DNA from: Hymenopellis radicata
Taxonomy: Eukaryota > Basidiomycota > Agaricomycetes > Agaricales > Physalacriaceae
NCBI GenBank assembly: GCA_015501595.1
Contig: JADNRX010000182.1
Span: forward strand, 1 to 64,000
Direction of reading: 5' to 3'
Length of the DNA: 64,000 bases
Positions 1 to 10,759 of this stretch are shown here, piece after piece (position 1 is the stretch's first letter; each line of letters starts with the position of its first letter). The notes under the pieces were generated by a model, which searched no databases, was not told the origin of the DNA, and saw only the letters and a program-made list of their open reading frames with translations. The translations under genes were made by a program, and so were the position numbers.

Positions 1-1034
1 CATCCCGCGGGACGCCCAGTTCGCCTGCTTCCCGCTCCTACATTTTGAGGCGTCCTTTGTTTCAAATAACGGTGCAGGCGGTATCCGCATGCGGAGGCTG
101 TTCGAATGGTATAGACGCACAAAATGGTCAAAGTCAAGCGCGGAAAAGAAATCTTCGCTTCGGAATGAAGGGGAACCAACGGCTCGGCTATTTCTGCTTT
201 TGACGTGCGTCCTGCTACTATTTGGTTCGAGCGATGACTAACAGCTTAGAACAAGTGAACACTCGCCTGAACCTGTGAAGCAGCGCGCAGACTTGCATCG
301 GCCGATCCAGGTCTTACCTTTTTCGATCCCAGGCTTCCTGAGGCTATGGGACACGCCTATCCACGCTTATTTTGGTTCGGCGAGACGGGTCGGTACTTTT
401 CATTGAACTGTCTTGGTATACTTACATCGTGATGATCTAACTTTACGGGAAGCTTTAGCGCGCAACATTCAATGGACAAAGCGCTTTTCCTTGTAGCTCG
501 AATTACTAACAGCGGGTTGGGTGATCTGGATTCTGGATCGCTTTCTGGCAACGAATTCGAATCCAAGTCCTCTGATACGACTGTTCATTTTATTTAATGT
601 CCAGCATCCGTGTCCGAAAGCTGGCTGACGTGTCTTTTACAACAGCAGTGCCGTTATAAGTTGATTGCAGGCTATTGGACGTTATCGTCTATATCTAGCG
701 AGAATGACCGCGATTCATACCAGATATGTACAGATACACGGGCGTTTAATTGCTACTTGGAAATCGCGTCCTTCTTCTCTTACTAACGCGCATACGGTAC
801 CGCCGGCTGCGTCCTAATAGTCATCTACCCTGCTGACGTTGAAGACTCTGATGACACGAAAGAACTTGCATGTACGCACAACAAATCTACAAACCCAAAA
901 ACCCATTCACAAAATAACTGAACCGCATAAGATACACTCAAACCGTAACCATCCTCAACACTCCCCTCCCCCAATCCACCGCCAACCCCTAAACAGCACC
1001 CTCCCAGCCAAATAATCGACCCTCTTAACCCCCC
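1..1034. other. No gene recognised
   Basis: About 1 kb at the window edge. Open frames are short and none has a recognisable motif, codon bias or splice pattern. It may hold the 3' end or flank of a gene outside the window, but nothing in the sequence shows this. Confidence 0.5.
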
Positions 1035-1674
1035 TCAGCCTTTCCTCCTCCCTCCCTGCACACCTCCGCCTCCACCACCTTCCCACCTCCCTTCTCTCTC
1101 CCTCCCCAGCGCCGCCCAATCCTCATGACCAATACTCAACTGCATATACCTGTACGCCCACAGCAGCACATCGCCCAACAATAGCGGCGTCGATCCCGTG
1201 CCGATGAGCATGGGCCACGGGCACGCGTCGTGCACGATGCGGAGCGCGTACGTCGGGGGGTGCGTGGCGGGCGCGGAGAGGTCGGGGAGCGCGAGGGGAT
1301 GCGCGTCCCGGCGGCGTCGAGGATGCGCATGGGCGCGAATATGGTGGCGGACAGGTCGAACCAGAGGTCGCCCCGCGGGTGGGCGCCGTCGAGCCAGGGA
1401 TGGAGCTGGTGTGGCGCGCAGGTGGGGTGTAGAGGTTGTAGAGGGACTGAGGGTAGTAGTTTCCTTGCGGTTGTGGATATGGATATGGATACGCGTAAGG
1501 ATATCCTGCGCCGTCATAGTAAGAATCGTCGGCAGCAGGCGGGAGCGGGACGTGGGCGGTGTAGGGCGAGGGCGTACCGGGGAAGAGAGACGGGCTGGGT
1601 ATGAATGGCGAGTAGGTAGGGAGAGCAAAGGAGAGCGGCTCGCTAGTCGGTGTGAATACGAATGCGCCGGACAT
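1035..1674 (-). CDS. DUF6699 domain protein, two apparent -1 frameshifts
   Basis: The start ATG is at 1674 (MSGAFVF...). A Pro/Tyr/Ser-rich N-terminal half contains YPYAYPYPYPQPQ. The C-terminal half has the agaricomycete DUF6699 pattern: LHPWLDGAHP, LWFDLSATIFAP, then PATHPPTYALRIVHDACPWP and LLLGDVLLWAYRYMQL. These blocks lie in three successive frames. The first change is near 1400-1425 and the second at about 1318, where a GGG run needs one more G. Both are losses of one base, so sequence error is as likely as decay. The stop is at 1035, after a Gly-rich tail. The function of DUF6699 is unknown; no signal peptide or membrane segment is seen. The family call is fairly firm; the integrity of the gene is not. 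Confidence 0.62.
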
Positions 1675-2185
1675 GGTTGTGGTAGAAGGGTGGATGGGCG
1701 ATAGGTGGAAAGACGTGGACGGCTATACTTGGAAGGCTCGCCGTTATAGGATGTGCTCGTGCAAGAGGTTAATGGATGGCGTGTGAGGGTAGCTGGATGT
1801 GGGACGTGAATTTCCTCTGTAGGCTGAGAACGGGGTTCCACCGTACGCGTATGTGTGTGTCCTTGCTGTATAGATAGAGAGGGATGACTAGGACGCAGTC
1901 GGTACCGTATGGGCTACGCAATAGCGTTAGTAAGAGAAGAAGGACGCGTAGGTAGTGCGCTTCCTTACTAGTAAGCGCCCGGCGTCCTCGAACTACCTGT
2001 ATCTGTATACGCCTGGTCACGGTGCTTGTGTGTCCAATTAGGCTGTATCGTGGTGAGAAGCAGAACGCGATCGCAATCAGCAGCGGGAAGAAAGCTGGAT
2101 GCGGCATCCGATTCCCACGGAGGCCCGTTTAGGGAATAGATATCCGACAGAAAGCTACAAGGCTTATTATCAAAAATACAGTATC
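1675..2185. other. Intergenic, nothing recognised
   Basis: About 510 bases between the starts of the DUF6699 gene and the 3' end of the coiled-coil gene. It presumably holds the DUF6699 promoter and the neighbour's 3' region. No motif was identified. Confidence 0.4.
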
Positions 2186-3244
2186 CTACTCCTCAACATC
2201 GAAAATCTCATCGCCCTCCATGATCCCCTTGACCACGACGACACTTCCCGCCCTACTCCTCCCCGTCCCAGCTGGACCACTCAAACTGCCCGCCCTACTC
2301 CTCACCAAACTGCCCGACTCGGCCACGCGTCTCTCCACACTCCCGCCCCTTCTACTCGTCGTACTATTCCTCCTCGAACCTGTAACGTATTCTGCCGAAC
2401 TCCGCCGACTGTGATTTAGCTCAGAATCATTTGTAAAGGTGACTATGGGAGACCCGAAAGAGCTGGAGAGGGAGGGCGGGGGAACAGAGGGGTACGTGAG
2501 GGTGTGTGTGTGTGGGCCGGGGAAGATGACGTGATGTGAGGCGGGAGAGGTCATGTTGGTTTGGAGTGATGTGGAGGGGAGGAACGGGGAGGGAGAGGGA
2601 GGGGGGGAGGAGCTTGTTGATATGGACGAGGGTACGCGTCTGATTGATGATGAGGGTTGCGTTTGGGGCCGATTTGGGAGGTGTTGGAGGCCGATGAGGT
2701 TGTCGATGGGTATGCCGAGCTATAACTCGGGTAAGAAAAGAAAAGAAGAGCAGGAAGAAGAAACGTACCCGCATACGCAACTCGATGAGCTCTTCCCTAT
2801 ACACGTCATTCGTCCGCACCACCTGCAGATAATCGCGCTCCGTCTCCGACAGCCTCACCCTCAGCGCCTCATTCTCCCTCCTCAAGCCATCTACCAATAC
2901 ATCGCCTCCATCCGGTGTGCGACGCATAGCCCACATAACCCGCTCACCCTCCGCCTCCAATTCGTTCTCCATGTCCACTTTCTCTTGCCGCGCGAGCACC
3001 TGCATCCCGCGTTAGCATTCTGTTCGGGTTATACAGGAAAATGTCCACCCACCAGCTTGCGCGCAAGCACATTGGTCAGACGCTCCTCCTCTGCTTCGTA
3101 CGAATTGATGAGGTCTTGCCGTTCCTGCTGGTCACTCCTGAACGGACGCGGCATGTCGGTTGTGGAAGGCCCTGGTGCTTCGAGCATGAACGCTGGATGG
3201 ACTATAGGCGAGGACGCCCGCATCTGGCGCCTAATTCTAGGCAC
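2186..3244 (-). CDS. Coiled-coil protein with Ser/Arg-rich tail, unknown function
   Basis: Three exon blocks read cleanly on the minus strand: 3244-3053, 2999-2769 and 2719-2186. They are separated by introns at 3000-3052 (53 nt, branch CTAAC) and 2720-2768 (49 nt, GTACGT donor). The first block carries DMPRPFRSDQQERQDLINSY. The second is a heptad-like, charged coiled coil (DGLRRENEALRVRLSETERD). The third starts LGIPIDNLIGL and ends in a Ser/Arg-rich low-complexity tail (RRSSAEYVTGSRRNSTTSRR). Similar proteins occur in agaricomycetes without known function; this is recollection, not a search. The true start is unresolved. The frame stays open upstream to about 3372 except for a TAG at 3248-3250, and no ATG lies in that frame. 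The gene faces the Rab gene head-to-head with almost no intergenic space, so the two may share a promoter. Confidence 0.6.
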
Positions 3245-3422
3245 GTCCTACGCTGACTCAGGCTCGGTCCCGAGACCAAAAATCTCCGTCGTCGTCGTCG
3301 TAAACAAAGTCGTCCAAACCCTAACCCTTCTTTGCTGTGCGTCATATAGCCCCTGTCCATCATCCACGCCCTTTGTTTACGACCACCATCACGCGCACAT
3401 ACCCCACACGACGATACCCATC

Positions 3423-4240
3423 ATGCCACCAACGACCAACGCGCACCCGCCCAAACCCGCACCCACAAAAGCAGCACCCATAAACATCAAGCTCCTCCTC
3501 ATCGGCAACTCTTCCGTCGGCAAGTCCTCTCTGCTCCTGCGCTTCAGCGACGAGGCGTGGCTCCCTGAAGACGAAGCCTCGGCTACCATCGGCGTCGATT
3601 TTAGGGTCCACAGGATGAGTGTCGCTTTGGATGACGAACAGAAACCACCAATAGATGTTAAACTCAGTATATGGGATACAGCCGGCCAGGAGCGCTTCCG
3701 CACCATTACCGCCTCGTACTACCGCGGCGCACAGGGCGTCGTCCTCGTGTACGACGTCGCTAGTCGCGAGAGCTTTGAGAGTCTCCCCAGGTGGTGGGAC
3801 GAGCTCGAGACTTATCTTGGCGGAGAGGGCAGGGATGCCGTGGTCAAGATTGTCGTCGGGAATAAAGTGGACAAGGTCCGTTTCATTGCTTCTACTAATA
3901 TCGATGTTGGTGTTGATCGTGTATAGGAATTCTCCCGCCAAGTATCCACAGCGGAGGGGCAGGGATTCGCCACTCGCATGGGGTGCTTCTTTGTCGAGTC
4001 CTCGGCCAAGACCGATGTCGGTGTCACCGAGGCGTTTACCGAGGTTGTTAAGCGCATTTTGCTCAATAATATAGCGAGGGGTGCGTTTCATTTCCCTCTT
4101 TTCTTTTTCACACTAACATCCACCTGCGCAGGCACCACCAACACAACGGATGGCGCACGGATCATGGACGCGGTGGTGTCCCGGGCGGAGTGCAGGTCAT
4201 TGGCGCCCCAGAACAACCCACAGGGGGGTGCGCGTGCTAG
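3423..4240 (+). CDS. Rab18-like small GTPase
   Basis: A Ras-superfamily GTPase of the Rab type, a membrane-traffic switch. Exons are 3423-3875, 3927-4080 and from 4132. Introns are 3876-3926 (51 nt) and 4081-4131 (51 nt). Motifs in order: P-loop GNSSVGKSS, switch I ATIGVDFRV, switch II WDTAGQERFRTIT, NKVDK, and ESSAKT. The YYRGAQGVVLVYDV stretch and overall layout resemble Rab18. As read, exon 3 runs past the expected end and finishes in YVYT with no prenylation cysteines. In the next frame the same DNA ends GGCAC-stop with TAG at 4238-4240, a classic CxC geranylgeranylation tail. One extra G in the GGGGGG run at about 4223-4228 would reach it. I take 4240 as the real end. The Rab identity is firm; Rab18 is the best guess. 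Confidence 0.88.
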
Positions 4241-4760
4241 TACCACTAGAGGATTCGCGTTACGATATACGCATACCACCATCATCTACGTATACACTTG
4301 ATAGGGACTAATTATTGTACAATTGCTGCATGGCACTGCCACCTTCATCGCCACACCTCGTCCACGTGAACCGTTCTTTTCGTCACGATCACGGATTGCT
4401 GTTCATCTCCTTTTAGTTTCGTTGCACGCTGCCCGTCTTTCCACTTTTCAAATTCTCTTCTCGTGCTCTCTGGACGAACGTGCCTTGGCCCGTGGACCTC
4501 GTTTCTGATATCCAGCATCAGAAGCTTTCTGCGTCGGTCGAAGAGAGCTTTCTAAATCTGCTACTTCTGCTACCAACGTGCGACTGCTTCTCTCAACTGG
4601 TGTTGAGGCATACTTAATCTAACCATTCTGCGCGTCCTTAGGCTTTAATCACCCGTCTTCTGATGCCGAGTCGTAAATACTCACCATGTCATGCCAACGT
4701 GCCACATGCCCATCGTTACTTAAGCCGCGGAGAGTGGGGATGACATGTCCTTCCTTCCCC
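4241..4760. other. Intergenic between Rab and EEP genes
   Basis: About 520 bases, pyrimidine-rich in places, presumably the Rab 3' end and the promoter of the next gene. No specific element was recognised. Confidence 0.4.
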
Positions 4761-5870
4761 ATGCGCTCCTTACCCTTCCTCGCACTCGCCTGCTCGGCTT
4801 TGCGCCTCGCGACGTGGAACCTCCGGTACGACTCGCAGCCCAACTCCATCTCCGTCGCCGACACGCTCGCGGCGCTCCCCTCGCCGCTCGACCAGCCGCA
4901 GTATCTCGCGATCAGCAACGGCGCGGAGCAGCCGTGGAGCACGCGCCGCGTGCGCGTCGCCGAGTGGCTCAAGCGCATGGATGTGGATGTTTTTGGTGAG
5001 CTCCTCCTACCTTTTAAAAATCACGTCCATTAATTGTGTGTGTGTGTGAGGTATACAGGAAGGCCTCGTGCGCCAGGTCACCGACCTGCAAGAGCTCTTT
5101 GGCGAGCAGTGGGCGCATGTGGGTGTGGGCCGGGACGACGGCGTCACGTCGGGCGAGTACAGCGCGATATTCTGGAACACCGAGAAGCTGGAGTTACAAG
5201 CCAACGAGACGTTCTGGCTCTCGCAGACGCCGCTCGAGCCGAGCAGGTTTCCGGGCGCGGGGAGCGTAAGGTTGGCTACGTATGCCCGGTTTCATGCCAA
5301 TGGGGGGAAGAAGAACGTGACGCTGCTCAATACGCACTTTGACGACCAGTCGAACGAGCAGAGGGAGTTGGGCGCGTCGATGTTGTTGTTGAGGGCGCGG
5401 TATGAGGCTGTCCATTCACAGGGCGCGGTATTCGTCTCGGGGGATTTTAATAGGTGCGTCCAGGCGTGTGCTGATGTCATAATGATGATTGAAAGGATTG
5501 TGTATAGCCCCCCAACGGGAAACTCATCAGAAGGATACCGCATCATCACAGGCGCCCTCCCGCCCGTCTCCACTATAAACGCCACATGGGCCGCGACGTA
5601 CGCCGTGGGCGCTGACGAGCAGCCGGGCTTTGTTATGCAGGATCTCAGAGCGCAGGTGGACCGCGCGCGCGTCTCCGAGGCGTACGCGACCTACACGGGC
5701 TTCACGCCCCCGAATAGTGCTACTGCGGGGCCGTGGACAAGGATCGATTTCGTGTTTGGGGGAGCAACGGCGGGTGGGCGGCGGACGCGTATGGGGTGGA
5801 CGAGGTGAGGGGCGACGATGGCGTGTTGGCGAGCGATCATAGGCCGACGGTGGTGGATCTGGATGTGTGA
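4761..5870 (+). CDS. Secreted endonuclease/exonuclease/phosphatase (EEP) family protein
   Basis: A metal-dependent phosphoesterase of the EEP (DNase I-like) superfamily; the substrate is not predictable. The chosen start gives MRSLPFLALACSAL, a signal-peptide-like segment, just before ATWNLRYDS. An upstream in-frame ATG at 4686 would bury that segment. Introns are 4996-5050 (acceptor GTGAG, which makes FGIQEGLVRQ) and 5454-5507. Superfamily landmarks: WNLRY (metal Asn), GIQE (metal Glu), LLNTHFDDQS (catalytic His), SGDFN (Asp, Asn), and PWTRIDFVF. The final catalytic Asp-His is recovered only after adding one G to the GGGGG run at about 5758-5762. The frame then reads SNGGWAADAYG ... LASDHRPTVVDLDV, with stop TGA at 5868-5870. 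As read, the frame stops at 5808 and would lack the SDH motif. Confidence 0.8.
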
Positions 5871-6195
5871 GGTGTGGTTGGGGGAAAGCGTTTGTTGTAA
5901 GTAAGTGGAGATTGAATTGAACTCTTTTTGTATTTGCAGACTTGAATGATCCAGGCGAAACGTGAAAGGAATGGCTTGGGCTGAGGTACTTACCAATAAG
6001 ACGGCTACAAGTAGTAACTGAATCAGCGCCCACAATTCGGCATATATGGCTCTCCTGCAAAAATAGATTGCGTTTCCATCATCCATCGCACATGGCCATC
6101 AGATGTTGATCCCGCCGGTAAAGTTTTCAGCCCTGCCCCCTCATTTATAAGCCTTTATTTACCCTCTGGAGTCTGCCCCCACACTTCCCCGCACG
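5871..6195. other. Intergenic, carries the MFS promoter
   Basis: About 325 bases between the EEP gene and the transporter. The only notable element is a TATA-like TTTATAA (see separate entry). Confidence 0.4.
6144..6150 (+). promoter_or_regulatory. TATA-like box of the MFS gene
   Basis: TTTATAA lies about 46 bases upstream of the transporter ATG at 6196, within a plausible distance for a compact fungal promoter. It is inferred from position only. Confidence 0.35.
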
Positions 6196-7916
6196 ATGTC
6201 TGCTCCCATTGACGAGAAAGACGACTCCGATGCGACGGTGGACGAGCACGTCCCTGTCCACGACTACTCGGATTTCCCAGACGGCGGCTTGAGGGCGTGG
6301 TTGGTCGTCACTGGGGTGCGTATACCGTGTTCAATCTGCGTCCGCTCATTGTCATTATGTATGTAGGCAATGTGCAACACGTTCACGACGTAAGCGTTCC
6401 CCCAGGTTGTGTCGTCGTCTGCTCTCCCCACGTTCACTGGAAGCTTATTTCCTTTACTAGATTCGGATACGTCAATTCGTGGGGTGTACGTCTGCGGAGC
6501 GCGTTTAATTAGGCTGGGTGCTGACTGGACATGCTTGCAGGTTTTTCAGTCGTATTATCAGAGTGACATCTTGAAGGATACGCCGCCGTCTAATATGTGC
6601 GTTATCCACAGTGTCTTCTGATGTAGCGAGTGAAGGCTGAATTGAATGTGTGTACTAGAGCGTGGATAGGATCCGTACAGTACTCGTTGGTTTTCCTTCC
6701 TGGGTTATTCGCCGGCCGTCTATTCGACTTGGGCTACTTCCGTCCGTTGCTTCTGGGATGCAGTGCGCTCCTTGTTATAGCGACGTTTCTCGTCGCAGAG
6801 TGCCATGAATACTGGCAGTTCCTGCTCTGTCAAGGGTTCGCCGTTGGTGTGCGTCCTTTTCCCTTTTCCGTTCGTTTTCCGGTGCGTATGCTCATGAGTA
6901 TTTCACAGCTCGCGTGTGGAGGGATCATGAACCCCACCATGGCCGTGATCGCACACTGGTTCAAACGAAGGAGAGGCCTCGCGATGGGTTTGATGGCCAT
7001 GGGCTCGTCGTTCGGCGGCACGCTCATCCCCATCGCTGCGAGGAACCTCATTCCTAAAGTCGGGTACGTCTCCACCTTTTCTTCGTATTCCTCCCTAACA
7101 CTCCCTAGCTTTCCATGGACAATGCGCATAATCGGGTTCATCCTCCTCGTCGGCCTCGGCCTCGCCAACCTCCTCATCAAGCGCCGATTCCCCCCAATCC
7201 CTACCCCGGCGGGCTCTTCAACCTCCGTGCCTTCCGCTCCCCGCCTTCTCCTTCTACTGCGCCTCCACCTTCGCGTCCTTCCTAGGGATATACACCGTCC
7301 TCACATACATCGACGTCTCCGCTGTCTCCCACGGCATAGACGAGAATTTCTCGTTCTATCTGGTGTCGATTGCTAATGCGTCTTCTGGGTTGGGGAGGTA
7401 CTGTGCGGGTATGCTCGCGGATCGCGTGGGACCGATGAATGTGATGATCCCGTTTACGACTGTGGCGGCCGTGACGACGTTTGCATGGCCGTTTGCTGTG
7501 AATAAGGGCGGGCTGATCGCTATCGCGCTTGTCTATGGGTACGACACCAGCTTTCTTATCCGATTGATCCTCGTGCTAATCCTGTTATTTTGGAAGATTC
7601 GCATCGGGATCGTTCGTGTCGCTGCTATCCAACCCGTCATGGAGTTCGGCGACGCGTCGGATGTGGGTAGACGTGTAGGGATGATGATGAGCATCTTGGC
7701 GCTTGGCGCGCTCGCTGGCCCGCCGATATCGGGTGCGATCAATACCGGGACGGGTGGGTTCGAAGCGGTGGGGTATTATGCAGGTAAGCGATGTCCCTCT
7801 ATGCTACTACGTATCCTTGCTGAGTGTCTTTCGTAGGCAGTGCTGTTCTGGTCGGTGTGGGCCTGATGGTCGTCAGTCGCTATTTCGTTTTGAAGGGTCT
7901 ATACGGCAAGTTCTGA
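6196..7916 (+). CDS. MFS transporter, monocarboxylate-transporter (MCT/SLC16)-like, copy A
   Basis: A twelve-helix major facilitator, probably plasma-membrane; the substrate is not predictable. It starts MSAPIDEKDDSD and has the MCT-type entry FPDGGLRAWLVV. Micro-exons encode AMCNTFTTFGYVNSWG, then VFQSYYQSDIL, IAWIGSVQYSLVFLPG, GIMNPTMAVIAHWFKRRRGL, FSFYLVSIANASSGLGRY and LAGPPISGAINTGTGGFEAV. It ends LKGLYGKF. At least eight short introns are readable (for example the donor after GGG at about 6315). Three single-base losses break the frame: a CCCCCC run at about 7190, CCCCGCC at about 7242, and CCCGTC near 7630. The last is intact (CCGGTC) in copy B. It converges on copy B, an inverted duplicate at 9031-10759. 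The family call is firm; function in this strain depends on whether the indels are real. Confidence 0.8.
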
Positions 7917-8123
7917 AGTACATGGGTCGGTCAAAGAATGGTAGATGTACTAGTGACCGGTAATGCACTGATGTTTCGAAGACGCACTTGTTGTCGGTCA
8001 TAGCGACGACATGAATTGACCACTTCAATTCACTTCATTGTTCAACTTGCCCGACGCTGAAAACTAGGAGAGTCAAGACTGAACGCCAGTCAGATAAATA
8101 GGCAGCGAATCTTTCAAAAACTT
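7917..8123. other. 3' flank of MFS copy A
   Basis: About 200 bases with no gene. AAAAA at 8116-8120 (TTTTT on the minus strand) is the likely Pol III terminator of the adjacent tRNA. Confidence 0.5.
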
Positions 8124-8222
8124 GGTTCAGCCCGTGATCGAAACGGGGACCTTCTGTGACTAACCGCTAAACTCTTCATGGGGTATGTGAGACAGAAATC
8201 ATAACCACTAGACCACTGAACC
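8124..8222 (-). tRNA. tRNA-Val(CAC) with a 27-nt intron
   Basis: On the minus strand a complete cloverleaf folds. The acceptor stem is GGTTCAG/CTGAACC (7 of 7 pairs). The D arm contains TGGTCTAGTGGTTA (A box). The anticodon stem is TCTGT/ACAGA around loop C-T-CAC-A-C. The variable region is AGGTC and the T arm is CCCGT TTCGATC ACGGG (B box). A 27-nt insertion (TACCCC...GTTAGT) sits at the canonical 37/38 position. Removing it gives the usual 72 nt. Anticodon CAC reads GUG (valine). A T5 run lies just downstream. CCA is not encoded, as in eukaryotes. The gene lies between the two convergent transporter copies. Confidence 0.9.
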
Positions 8223-9030
8223 TGCAAGTACTGTGAAGGTCGTTAAAATGTGTAGCGACAAAAGGAATTCTCGTGCAAGAACTTGAAGAAGTGTGAAAGA
8301 ACTTATAGCATGGAGAAATGGAGTACATATGCAGCGAGGCCATGAGAAATTCGACAAATAGCCTCTAGGTTACAAGACAGGATGTGGCGCCCTGAAATGG
8401 CGGAGACTTTTCTGAACAATGTATTGCACAGATAGATGCAACCGATAATACTAGTACAACATACAGCACGTCCTCACCTGGGCTGAGCAAGTGGTCATCA
8501 ATCACGACTAGTGTCGACGCCTGACCATACCGCCGTCTCCTAGATGTCTTTCGATGTTACTGTGTTCTCAACTTCATTCAAGAAGGCCGTGACTACTGTC
8601 CCGCTAACTTGAAGGAACTACAACTAATCAAGACGGCTACGCTGTGTGCGCTCAATGTCTGAACATCTGGCCCGTCATGGAAATCATGTGGTATCGGCGG
8701 CACAATCTATTTGTTCTATGGAATACGCACTCAGCACTTCTCGATACTAGAAGACAACGAGAGTCCCAAGCGGTATGAAGCTTGTGTGAAGCACTGAAAG
8801 ACTATTTTGATATACCTAGACAAACAACCTGAGTCTATGAAAGAGTATACTAGTAGTCAATATAGCAGAAAGCACAATATGTACCGCGGAAAGACTGGGG
8901 CAATCGAGACTTGAGTGGCCGACTATAAGGTAAAATAGAACGAGAGTGAGGGGCGTATCTACGGAGGTAGAGAAGAAACTGGATTGAATAGCACGCGGAC
9001 GGATCGATATGAGCATCTGAGCTATCTACT
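8223..9030. other. Intergenic with a dispersed repeat
   Basis: No gene recognised. Bases at about 8331-8490 resemble 11575-11745 in the same orientation. Shared blocks include CACAGATAGATGCAACCGAT-type sequence followed by GCACGTCC and TGAGCAAG. The second block is the 3' flank of the small Cys-rich gene, so this may be a fragment of a duplicated segment. Confidence 0.45.
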
Positions 9031-10759
9031 TTAGAACTTGCCATATAGGCCTTTCAAACCGAAATAGCGACTGACGAGCATCAAGCCCACGCCAACCAGG
9101 ACAGCACTACCTACAAAACGCAGTCAGCACCGAATGAGTAGATATCAGTCAAGATGGCGTACCGGCATAATACCCCACCGCCTCGAACCCACCCGTTGAA
9201 GTGTTGATCGCACCAGAAATGGGTGGGCCGGCGAGCCCGCCAAGCGCCAAAATACTCATCATCATCCCTATCCTCCTCCCCACATCTGACGCGTCGCCAA
9301 ACTCCATGACCGGGTTGGCCAGCAGCGACACAAACGAGCCCGATGCACACCTTTCACAAACCACGATCAGCATCTGCTCTATTACTTGCGAGAAGCGCAT
9401 ACCCATAAACAAGCGCAATAGCGATCAGCCCTCCCTTATCCACTGCAAACGGCCATGCAAACGTAACAACGGCCGCCACAGTCGTAAACGGATCATCACA
9501 TTCATCGGTCCGATCCTATCCGCCAGTATCCCTGCACAATACCTCCCCAACCCGGACGAGGCGTTAGCGATCGACACCAGATAGAACGAAAAATTCGCGT
9601 CTACACCATGCGCAGTCGCCAAGACGTCAATATAGGTGAGGACGGTGTATATGCCGAGGAAGGAAGTAAAGGTCGAGGCGCAGTAGAACGAAAAGGCGGG
9701 GAGCGGAAGGCGCGAGGTTGAAGAGCCCGCCGGGGTTGGGACTGGGGGGAAGCGGCGTTTGACAAGGAGGTTGGCGAGGCCGAGGCCTACGAGGAGGATG
9801 AACCCGATGATGCGCATTGTCCATGGAAAGCTAGGGTGTGTTAGGGAGGAATCCGAAGAAAAGGTGGACCCGTACCCGACTTTAGGAATGAGGTTCCTCG
9901 CAGCGATGGGGATGAGTGTGCCGCCGAACGAAGATCCCATAGCCATCACACCCATAGCGAGTCCCCTCTTGCGTTTAAACCAGTGTGCGATTACGGCAGT
10001 GGTTGGGTTCATAATTCCTCCACATGCGAGCTGTTGAATACTCTTGAGCAAACACAAAGAAACAGAAAAGTCTGCGTGGGTACGTACACCAACAGCGAAC
10101 CCTTGACAGAGCAGGAACTGCCAGTACTCATGACACTCTGCGACGAGAAATGTCGCTGTAACGAGAAGCGCACTGGATCCTAACAACAAAGGATGGAGAT
10201 ACCCCAGGTCGAACAGACGGCCGGCGACTAGAGCAGGGAGGAAGACCAGGGAGTATTGTATGGATCCTATCCACGCTCTAAACAGAAATAGCATTCAGTC
10301 CTCATACCCTATACAACATAAAAACGCACATATTAGACGGCGGCGTACCTTCAAGATATCACTTTGATAATACGACTGAAAAACCTGTAACATGTCGTCA
10401 AACATAGCACACGGACGCGCCAAAAGGGAAACGTACACCCCAGGAATTGACGTATCCGAATCTAAAATGAGAATCAGCAAGAGAGAATTAGCTGTAATCT
10501 GCGTCGGAGGCGGACGCTTACGTCGTGAACGTGATGCACATCGCCTACATTATGGGTAATCGTCAGGAAACCGCGAGAGAGATTGCAAGAAAGGAAAAGA
10601 GGAAGACGCACCCCGATGACGACCAACCATGCGCGTAGCCCGCCGTCTGGGAAATCGTCATGGGCGGGACGTGCTCGTCGGTATTCGTATTGGAATCGAC
10701 AGCGCCCTCCTTCTCGTTCTGCCGTATTGTGTCAAGGGGACTTCTGGTTCAAAAGACAT
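9031..10759 (-). CDS. MFS transporter, MCT-like, copy B (inverted duplicate, frame-disrupted)
   Basis: A near-duplicate of copy A on the opposite strand. It shares the same micro-exon order and blocks such as SLVFLPALVAGRLFDLGY, CGGIMNPTTAVIAHWFKR, LGIYTVLTYIDV, ANPVMEFGDASDVGRR and LAGPPISGAINTSTGG. The stop is at 9031-9033. The likely start is ATG at 10759 (MSFEPEVPLTQYG), different from copy A's N-terminus. Single-base losses relative to copy A or to the conserved frame occur several times: twice in exon 1, AAGGATACG to AAGGTACG near 10350, CCCG to CCG near 9498, and three close together near 9700-9750. The three cancel out and leave a garbled but open segment. The gene is either a decaying duplicate or badly affected by sequence errors. 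It converges with copy A around the tRNA gene. Confidence 0.72.

Noticed and set aside
1035..1841. 268-codon minus-strand frame starting at 1841
   Set aside because: Only its last third matches DUF6699. The N-terminal two thirds are shadow sequence; the real start is at 1674 in another frame.
3360..4091. 243-codon minus-strand frame opposite the Rab gene
   Set aside because: It is the antisense shadow of a well-conserved GTPase and includes both Rab introns.
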